A stretch of 64,000 nt of DNA from assembly GCF_014852005.1 (NCBI RefSeq), contig NZ_JACVAU010000002.1, positions 434,001-498,000 of the forward strand, written 5' to 3'. Origin of the DNA: Pseudoxanthomonas sp. PXM03 (lineage in GTDB: Bacteria; Pseudomonadota; Gammaproteobacteria; Xanthomonadales; Xanthomonadaceae). The notes below the pieces were generated by a model that ran no database searches, was not told where the DNA came from, and saw only the letters and a list, made by a program, of their open reading frames with translations. Below are positions 58,193-64,000 of the stretch, piece by piece. Each line of letters opens with the position of its first letter. Positions within the stretch are counted from its first letter, which is position 1. Made by a program: the position numbers and the translations under genes.

Positions 58193-59338
58193 TCAGCGCC
58201 GGTCCAGCGGAACGAATTCCAGATCCTCAGGCCCCGTGTAATTGGCGCTGGGGCGGATGATCTTGCCGTCGATGCGCTGCTCGATGACATGCGCGCTCCA
58301 GCCACTGGTGCGGGCGATGACGAACAGCGGGGTGAACATCGCCGTCGGCACGCCCATCATGTGGTAGCTCACCGCGCTGAACCAGTCCAGGTTCGGGAAC
58401 ATCTTCTTGATGTCCCACATCACCGACTCCAGGCGCTCGGCGATGTCGTACATCTTCATGTTCGACTGCTCGGCCGACAGGTCCTTCGCGACCTGCTTGA
58501 TCACGCCGTTGCGCGGGTCGCCGACGGTGTAGACCGGGTGACCGAAGCCGATCACGACTTCCTTGCGCTCGACGCGCGCCTTGATGTCGGCTTCCGCCTC
58601 ATCCGGTGACTCGTAACGCTTCTGTACTTCGAAGGCCACTTCGTTCGCGCCACCATGCTTCGGGCCGCGCAGCGCGCCGATGCCGCCGGCTATGCACGAA
58701 TGCATGTCGCTGCCGGTGCCGGCGATGACGCGGCAGGTGAAGGTGGACGCGTTGAACTCATGCTCGGCGTACAGGATCAGCGAGGTGTGCATCGCACGCA
58801 CCCAGCTGTCCTTCGGTTTCTCGCCGTGCAGCAGGTGCAGGAAGTGGCCACCGATGGAGTCGTCATCGGTCTCCACATCGATGGCGCGGCCGTTGTGGCT
58901 CCAGTGGTACCAGTACAGCAGCATCGAACCCAGCGAGGCCATCAGCTTGTCGGCGATGTCGCGCGCGCCCGGGTGATTGTGGTCGTCCTTCTCCGGCGAC
59001 ACGCAACCCAGCACGGACACGCCCGTGCGCATCACGTCCATCGGGTGCGCGGACGGCGGCAGCTCTTCCAGCGCGGCCTTCACTGCGGCCGGGATGCCGC
59101 GCAGCGACTTCAGCTTGGCCTTGTAGCCGGCCAGCTCCGCGCGGTTGGGCAGCTTGCCGTGCACCAGCAGGTAGGCGACTTCCTCGAACTCGCTGGTGGT
59201 GGCCAGGTCCAGGATGTCGTAACCCCGGTAGTGCAAGTCGTTGCCGGTGCGGCCGACGGTGCACAGCGCGGTGTTGCCGGCGGCGGTGCCGGACAGGGCG
59301 ACGGATTTCTTGGGCTTGAAGGGAACGCTCTCTGACAT
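58193..59338 (-). CDS. prpC: 2-methylcitrate synthase
   Basis: PrpC joins propionyl-CoA and oxaloacetate to 2-methylcitrate. The 381-residue citrate synthase-fold enzyme has catalytic His in EHEFNAST, His in [13 protein letters not shown] and Asp in PNLDWFSA, and the [13 protein letters not shown] segment. The short length and its place after prpB favour methylcitrate synthase over GltA. I start at ATG 59338 ([11 protein letters not shown]). The downstream side carries a half repeat and a remnant of another prpC end; the upstream side carries a full repeat. Confidence 0.94.
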   Translation of the reverse strand: MSESVPFKPKKSVALSGTAAGNTALCTVGRTGNDLHYRGYDILDLATTSEFEEVAYLLVHGKLPNRAELAGYKAKLKSLRGIPAAVKAALEELPPSAHPMDVMRTGVSVLGCVSPEKDDHNHPGARDIADKLMASLGSMLLYWYHWSHNGRAIDVETDDDSIGGHFLHLLHGEKPKDSWVRAMHTSLILYAEHEFNASTFTCRVIAGTGSDMHSCIAGGIGALRGPKHGGANEVAFEVQKRYESPDEAEADIKARVERKEVVIGFGHPVYTVGDPRNGVIKQVAKDLSAEQSNMKMYDIAERLESVMWDIKKMFPNLDWFSAVSYHMMGVPTAMFTPLFVIARTSGWSAHVIEQRIDGKIIRPSANYTGPEDLEFVPLDRR

Positions 59339-59365
59339 CTTCCTACTCCTCATCTTGATTTGGAG

Positions 59366-59492
59366 CCCCTCTCCCATTGGGAGAGGGGTTGGGGTGAGGG
59401 TCCGGCGGAGTCCGTGAGGTCGGAGCCATCCGGATTTCGCCGAACCCTCATCCGGCGCTTCGCGCCACCTTCTCCCGGCGGGAGAAGGGCCG
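59366..59492. repeat. Interspersed repeat of 127 bp between prpB and prpC
   Basis: Each end is a hairpin: 59366-59375 with 59379-59388 (10-bp stem, loop ATT) and 59468-59476 with 59480-59488 (9-bp stem, loop GGC). Between them lie TTGGGGTGAGGG and CCCTCATCCGGCGCTTCGCG. A diverged copy lies in frame in folC (26607-26731) and a half copy at 58121-58170. There is no coding potential of its own, so it resembles a MITE or REP doublet. Confidence 0.88.
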
Positions 59493-59495
59493 GGG

Positions 59496-60380
59496 CTACT
59501 TCTTTGCGGAGAACAGGGTATCGAGCTTCTGCTCGAAGGCGTGGTAACCGATGCGGTCGTACAGCTCCTCGCGCGTCTGCATGGTGTCGACCACGTTCTT
59601 CTGGTGACCGTCGCGGCGGATCGCCTCGTAGACGTTTTCCGCAGCCTTGTTCATCGCACGGAACGCCGACAGCGGATACAGCTGGATCGCGACGCCGACC
59701 GAAGCAAGTTCGTCGCGGGTGAACAGCGGCGTCTTGCCGAACTCGGTGATGTTGGCCAGCACCGGCACCTTCACCGCGTCGACGAAGCGCTGGTAGGTGG
59801 GCAGGTCGTAGGCGGCTTCGGCGAAGATGCCGTCGGCGCCGGCTTCGACGCAGGCGATGGCGCGCTCGATGGCGGCGTCCACGCCCTCGACCTGGATAGC
59901 GTCGGTGCGCGCGATCAGGAAGAAGTCCGGATCGGTCTTCGCATCGGCGGCGGCCTTCACGCGGTCGACCATCTCGCCGGCCGACACGATTTCCTTGCCC
60001 GGACGATGGCCGCAGCGCTTGGCGCCGACCTGGTCCTCGATGTGGCAGGCGGCCGCGCCGGCCTTGATCAGCGACTTCACCGTGCGCTCGATGTTGAACG
60101 CGCTGGGGCCGAAGCCGGTGTCGATGTCGACCATCAGCGGCAGGTCGCAGACATCGGTGATGCGGCGCACGTCGATCAACACGTCCTCCAGCGTGTTGAT
60201 GCCCAGGTCGGGCAGGCCCAGCGAACCCGCGGCGACGCCGCCGCCGGACAGGTAGATGGCCTTGTAGCCGGCGCGCTTGGCCAGCAGGGCGTGGTTGGCG
60301 TTGATGGCGCCGATCACCTGCAACGGCGATTCGGTGGCCAGCGCGGCGCGGAACTTGGCGCCTGCGGTCGGGTGGCTCAT
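59496..60380 (-). CDS. prpB: 2-methylisocitrate lyase
   Basis: PrpB splits 2-methylisocitrate to pyruvate and succinate, the last step of the methylcitrate cycle. The 294-residue enzyme of the isocitrate lyase/PEP mutase family has the magnesium-site DIDTGFG segment, the catalytic [10 protein letters not shown] motif and NITEFGKTP. It is the first gene of the prpB-prpC run. The ATG at 60380 fits the family start. A palindrome suited to a regulator lies in the 147-bp gap to the divergent gene. Confidence 0.96.
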   Translation of the reverse strand: MSHPTAGAKFRAALATESPLQVIGAINANHALLAKRAGYKAIYLSGGGVAAGSLGLPDLGINTLEDVLIDVRRITDVCDLPLMVDIDTGFGPSAFNIERTVKSLIKAGAAACHIEDQVGAKRCGHRPGKEIVSAGEMVDRVKAAADAKTDPDFFLIARTDAIQVEGVDAAIERAIACVEAGADGIFAEAAYDLPTYQRFVDAVKVPVLANITEFGKTPLFTRDELASVGVAIQLYPLSAFRAMNKAAENVYEAIRRDGHQKNVVDTMQTREELYDRIGYHAFEQKLDTLFSAKK

Positions 60381-60493
60381 GCGACGGGACTCCTCTCGAT
60401 CAGCGTGCCTGCCCGGCGTGATCGCCGGACGCCAGAGGTGCGCGAATGGTACGCCCCTCTTCGGGCCGCAAATCTGGCACCATCCGCCAGGTT

Positions 60494-60507
60494 GATCAAT
60501 CTTGATC
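60494..60507. promoter_or_regulatory. Palindrome in the prpB / HTH-citrate synthase divergent region
   Basis: GATCAA-TC-TTGATC has perfect 6-base arms, within a run of TTGAT and ATCAA half-sites (60492-60518). It lies close to the start of the HTH fusion gene and upstream of prpB, as expected for an autoregulated divergent operator. Confidence 0.55.
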
Positions 60508-60527
60508 GAACGAATCAATATTTCCGC

Positions 60528-61754
60528 ATGGCCGCCGCCACCGATCTGCTGTCCGCCCGCGATACCTGCCGCCTGCTCGGCATCAGCCGCGCCACGCTGT
60601 ACGCCTACGTCAGCCGCGGCCTGCTGGAATCCCGCCCCGGCAAGGACCACCGCAGTCGCCTGTACCTGCGCCAGGATGTGGAACGGCTGGCCCAGCGCAA
60701 GCAGGTGGGGCGGGGCGCGGCCCGTGGCGCCGCCCAGAGCCTGGACCGTGGGCTGCCGGTGCTGGAGACGCGCATCTCGCTGATCCGACCCGATGGCCCC
60801 TACTATCGCGGCCGCTCGGCGATCGCGATGGTGCACGAAGGCGCCACGCTGGAAGACGTGGCCCGCCAACTGTGGGACAGCAGCGCGGAAGATCCTTTCG
60901 CGGCACGTTCGTTGACCCGATGGCCCGATGTGGTCGCGCCGCTCGCCGCCAACACCCTGCTGCCTCCGCTGGAGCGCGCGATGGCCGCCATCCCGTTACT
61001 CGCACTGGAGGTACGCCATTCCTTCAGTTCCGCACCGCTCGTGCGCCACGAGATCGCTGCGGGCCTGCTGCGCCACAACGCCGCGCTGCTTGTGGCGCAG
61101 CCGCCGTCGGACGTACCGGTGCACCGCGTACTGGCGCAAGCCTGGCATCCCGGCGATGACGGCTTCGCCGAACTCGTGCGCGCCGCACTGGTGGTCTGCG
61201 CGGACCACGAACTCAATGTCTCGGCATTCGCCGCGCGCGTGGTCGCATCCACCGGTGCGCACCTGCACGCGACGGTATGCAGCGGGCTGGCCGCCTTGTC
61301 CGGCCCGCGCCACGGTGGCGCCACGGCGCGCGCGTACGCGCTGATCAGCGATGCACATGAGGCCGTGTCCGCACGCGCATTCATCGCCGAACGCTGGCAG
61401 CGCGGCGACGACCTGCCCGGCTTCGGCCATGCCCTGTATCCGCAAGGCGATCCGCGTGGTGCCGAACTGCTGGCACGCGCACGCGAGCGGCACGCCGGCA
61501 CGCGTGAAATGGCCGCACTGGAAAACCTCATCCTCGCCACCGAGGACGTCAGCGGCCTGCGCCCGAACATCGATTTCATGCTCGCCGCGCTTTGCCATCT
61601 CAACCGGTTGCCGGCCACGCCGGCCCTGGTGATGTTCGCCGCAGGACGCCTGGCGGGCTGGCTGGCACATGCACTGGAACAGCAGGCACAGGGGCGCCTG
61701 ATCCGTCCGCGCGCACGCTATGCAGGCGTGACACCGCCAGCAACATCGCCGTGA
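60528..61754 (+). CDS. Fusion of a MerR/excisionase-like HTH with a citrate synthase-like domain
   Basis: The 408-residue protein starts with a helix-turn-helix of the MerR/HTH_17 type ([28 protein letters not shown], about 7-35) and a basic wing ([16 protein letters not shown]). A citrate synthase-fold domain follows from about residue 75. The catalytic residues of citrate synthases are kept: His in [15 protein letters not shown], His in [11 protein letters not shown] with [13 protein letters not shown], and Asp in [11 protein letters not shown]. The DNA-binding part and divergent position from prpBC suggest a regulator that binds a citrate-type ligand. It may also be an active synthase. Both readings are inference. 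Confidence 0.85.
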   Translation: MAAATDLLSARDTCRLLGISRATLYAYVSRGLLESRPGKDHRSRLYLRQDVERLAQRKQVGRGAARGAAQSLDRGLPVLETRISLIRPDGPYYRGRSAIAMVHEGATLEDVARQLWDSSAEDPFAARSLTRWPDVVAPLAANTLLPPLERAMAAIPLLALEVRHSFSSAPLVRHEIAAGLLRHNAALLVAQPPSDVPVHRVLAQAWHPGDDGFAELVRAALVVCADHELNVSAFAARVVASTGAHLHATVCSGLAALSGPRHGGATARAYALISDAHEAVSARAFIAERWQRGDDLPGFGHALYPQGDPRGAELLARARERHAGTREMAALENLILATEDVSGLRPNIDFMLAALCHLNRLPATPALVMFAAGRLAGWLAHALEQQAQGRLIRPRARYAGVTPPATSP

Positions 61755-61841
61755 TGCGCCCGCCATGCATGCACGCCTGCGTTTGACATCACCCGCACAT
61801 ACGGGGACCCTCCCCTGGCCTGATTTCCTCCCGTTGCCGCG

Positions 61842-63239
61842 ATGCGCCCTGCCCTTGCCCTGTGCCTGCTGCTGACGATGATGACGCCCAACACCATCGC
61901 CCGGAACACCGATCGCCCGTCCCCGCCGGCCGCGGTGTCCACGCCCGTGCCACCACCTCCGGCGTGGCTGCCCGCACTCGATGCGCTGTACGACGCCGAA
62001 CTGCGCGTGGCCGGACTGGAGGACCGCACATTCACTGCGGAACACTGGTGGTCGGTCGCCACACCATTGCTGGAGCGGGGACGCGGCTTCCGCGTGGACG
62101 GGATCGGCCGCAGCGTGGAGGACCGTCCGCTGCAACATGTTCGTTGGGGCCAAGGCAATAAGACGGTACTGCTGTGGTCGCAGATGCACGGCGACGAGAG
62201 CACGGCGTCGATGGCGCTCGCGGACCTGTTCCGCTTCCTCGGCGAACACCCCGACCATCCGTTGGTGAAGCAGCTGCAAACGAATACCACGCTGCACGTC
62301 TTTCCCATCGTCAATCCCGATGGTGCCGCACGTTTTCAGCGCCGCAACGTACAGGGCATCGACATCAACCGTGATGCGCGGATGCTGGCAACACCCGAAG
62401 CGCGCGCGCTGAAGGCGCTGCACGACCAGGTGAGGCCGATGTACGGCTTCAATCTGCACGACCAGCGCGTGGGCTACCGTGCCGGCGATTCCGACCGCGG
62501 CACCGCCATCGCGCTGCTGTCGCCGCCGTACAACCACGCAGCCGATGTCAACGATGTGCGTACGCGCGCCATCGAGGTGGCCGGCGTCATCCGCTCCGCG
62601 CTGGAGCCCTATCTCGCCGGCCACATCGCGCGCTGGGATGAAACCTTCGACCCACGTGCGTTCGGCGACCTCACCACGCAGTGGGGCACCAGCACCGTGC
62701 TGATCGAGGCCGGCGGCATAGAAGGCGATGTGCAGAAGCAGCGCCTGCGCAAGCTGTACTTCCTCGGCCTGGTCGCTGCATTGGACAGCATCGCCAGCGG
62801 CAGCCATGCCGGCGTGCCGCCCGCGCTGTACCGCGACCTGCCGGAGAACGGCGATGTATGGCCGGACCTGCTGGTGCGCGGCGGCACGTTATCGGTACCA
62901 GGACGCCCACCCGCGCGCGCCGACCTGCTGGTCAATTTCCGCAATCCCCTGACGGAAACCGACGGCGCCGTTGCCGATGTGGGCGACCTCGGCACGAAGA
63001 AGGCACGTCGCAGCATCGACGCGCGCGGGCTGTTCATCGTGCCGATCCCGGGGCATGCCGGCGAACGCACGGTCATCGAAGCCAACGACGACGATGCCGA
63101 AGAGACGCGGTCACCGTTGCCGCTCACGCCCGGCGCAACCGCACGCTTCGTGCTGAGTCGCGACCCGCAGGGCCGCGACGTGGTGTGGATACTGGATGGC
63201 AGCGTGGATCCGGCGACACCTGCGCCGCCGGCCCGCTGA
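61842..63239 (+). CDS. M14 family zinc carboxypeptidase, exported
   Basis: The 465-residue protein has a signal peptide (MRPALALCLLLTMMTPNTIA), a Pro-rich linker and an M14 peptidase domain. Zinc ligands are His116 and Glu119 (MHGDES) and His206 (FNLHDQ), with catalytic Glu289 (TVLIEAGG). The C-terminal part from about 330 has no catalytic motif. It would cleave C-terminal residues from peptides in the periplasm. It is unrelated in function to the flanking prp genes as far as can be seen. Confidence 0.9.
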   Translation: MRPALALCLLLTMMTPNTIARNTDRPSPPAAVSTPVPPPPAWLPALDALYDAELRVAGLEDRTFTAEHWWSVATPLLERGRGFRVDGIGRSVEDRPLQHVRWGQGNKTVLLWSQMHGDESTASMALADLFRFLGEHPDHPLVKQLQTNTTLHVFPIVNPDGAARFQRRNVQGIDINRDARMLATPEARALKALHDQVRPMYGFNLHDQRVGYRAGDSDRGTAIALLSPPYNHAADVNDVRTRAIEVAGVIRSALEPYLAGHIARWDETFDPRAFGDLTTQWGTSTVLIEAGGIEGDVQKQRLRKLYFLGLVAALDSIASGSHAGVPPALYRDLPENGDVWPDLLVRGGTLSVPGRPPARADLLVNFRNPLTETDGAVADVGDLGTKKARRSIDARGLFIVPIPGHAGERTVIEANDDDAEETRSPLPLTPGATARFVLSRDPQGRDVVWILDGSVDPATPAPPAR

Positions 63240-63245
63240 CCTGCA

Positions 63246-64000
63246 TCAGCTGCCGACCTCGGGCCCGCGCAGCAGCGCGCGCTTCACCTCTTCCAGCGCG
63301 TTCGGGTCATCCAGCGTGGAAAGATCGCCGGGATCGGCGCCCTGCGCCAGCGCCTGCAGCGAGCGCCGCAACAACTTGCCCGACCGTGTCTTCGGCAACG
63401 CATTGACGATGTAGACCCGCGCCGGACGCGCGACCGCGCCGAGGCTCTGCTCCACCATGCGACGCATGCCGTCGGCCGCCTGTACGCGCTCGTGCGGCTC
63501 GTCGGTGGCCTGCCGCAGCGTGGCGAACACCACCGGCACCTGCCCTTTCAGTTCATCCGCGACACCGATCACCGCAGCCTCCGCGACCGCGGGGTAGCCG
63601 GAGACGGACTCCTCGATCTCGCGCGTGCCCAGCCGATGGCCGGCGACGTTGATGACATCGTCGGTACGGCCAAGGATGAAGGTGTAGCCGTCCTCATCGC
63701 GGATCGCCCAGTCCAGCGAGCTGTACAACAGCTCCTTGAAATGGCTGAAATAGCTCGACAGGAAGCGCGCGTCGTCGTTCCAGATCGTCGTCATGCAGCC
63801 CGGCGGCAGCGGAGGTTGCATCACCAGCACGCCCTTCTGGCCCGGCCCCACTTCTTCCCCCGTGGCCTCGTCGATCACCTTCATCCTGTAACCGAGGTTC
63901 GGGAACCCGGGCGAACCGAAGCGCACCGGTTTCATGTCCAGCCCGGGCAGCAGCGTCAGCGCCGGCCAGCCGGTTTCGGTCTGCCAGTAGTTGTCGATCA
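63246..64000 (-). CDS. prpE: Propionate--CoA ligase (PrpE), C-terminal part, runs off window
   Basis: PrpE activates propionate to propionyl-CoA, the substrate of PrpC. About 250 residues are visible, from the DNYWQTETGWPALTL motif at the window edge to the stop. The acyl-adenylate C-terminal domain is present with GRTDDVINVAGHRLG and the catalytic lysine in LPKTRSGKLLRRSL. The DNYWQTETGWP form, rather than TWWQTETGG of acetyl-CoA synthetase, favours PrpE. It lies in the same direction as prpBC but is separated from them by the HTH fusion and the M14 peptidase on the other strand. Confidence 0.9.
   Translation of the reverse strand, partial: IDNYWQTETGWPALTLLPGLDMKPVRFGSPGFPNLGYRMKVIDEATGEEVGPGQKGVLVMQPPLPPGCMTTIWNDDARFLSSYFSHFKELLYSSLDWAIRDEDGYTFILGRTDDVINVAGHRLGTREIEESVSGYPAVAEAAVIGVADELKGQVPVVFATLRQATDEPHERVQAADGMRRMVEQSLGAVARPARVYIVNALPKTRSGKLLRRSLQALAQGADPGDLSTLDDPNALEEVKRALLRGPEVGS

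Noticed and set aside
58193-59338. Housekeeping citrate synthase gltA
   Set aside because: The short length and linkage to prpB and prpE fit methylcitrate synthase. GltA of this group is longer and elsewhere.

Overview
The window is high-GC DNA from a gammaproteobacterium of the family Xanthomonadaceae. The assignment rests on protein family content and gene order: split hut genes, a porin-sbp-cysTWA sulfate cluster, a methylcitrate cluster, TorF and OmpA porins, and an S46 dipeptidyl peptidase. In that peptidase the catalytic positions fall on His86, Asp224 and Ser657 with Gly675, the numbering known for Pseudoxanthomonas DAP BII. A Pseudoxanthomonas-like genome is the best guess, but the sequence alone does not prove the genus. 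I found no rRNA, tRNA, CRISPR array, transposase or phage gene. This looks like ordinary chromosome with lineage-specific repeats.

Layout. 1-14 kb: histidine degradation genes hutU, hutF and hutI, interleaved with a ThuA-like protein, an NPP phosphodiesterase, a DNA alkylation repair pair (Ada-AlkA fusion and Ogt) and a three-gene operon of serine hydrolase, LytS-like kinase and LytTR regulator. 13.7-21.5 kb: a ribosomal protein bTHX gene, a zinc module (MerC-like protein and His-rich TonB receptor with Zur-like boxes between them), a MarR/MFS pair, zur, gltX and lpxH. 21.6-28.3 kb: an operon-like run on the minus strand (phosphatase, membrane protein, folC, SPOR protein, cvpA, purF, DUF455). 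28.4-39.6 kb: S46 peptidase, tdh, TorF porin, the sulfate uptake operon and kbl. 39.6-48.7 kb: a pseudouridine synthase flanked by two small exported paralogues, ompA, a DOPA-type dioxygenase, and a LysR regulator divergent from an MFS/AKR/ADH/LysE operon. 48.7-53.6 kb: a kleisin/MukE-like/SMC condensin operon with no nuclease subunit beside it. 53.8-64 kb: a FadH-like reductase, a hairpin-rich intergenic region, SleB hydrolase, GST, then the propionate (methylcitrate) module prpB, prpC and prpE with a divergent HTH-citrate synthase fusion and an M14 peptidase.

How the genes work together. HutU, HutI and HutF cover the middle and late steps of histidine breakdown; hutH and hutG are not visible here. 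The zinc TonB receptor, MerC-like protein and Zur form a likely zinc-responsive unit. OprP-like porin, Sbp and CysTWA make a complete sulfate import route. Tdh and Kbl together convert threonine to glycine but lie on either side of the sulfate cluster. PrpE, PrpC and PrpB feed propionate into the methylcitrate cycle, and the HTH-citrate synthase fusion is a candidate ligand-sensing regulator.

Two repeat families are visible: a GGAGCGACGTRAGTCGCGA palindrome (three sites) and an element of about 127 bp with hairpin ends. One copy of the second sits in frame inside folC, and a second copy and a half copy flank prpC.
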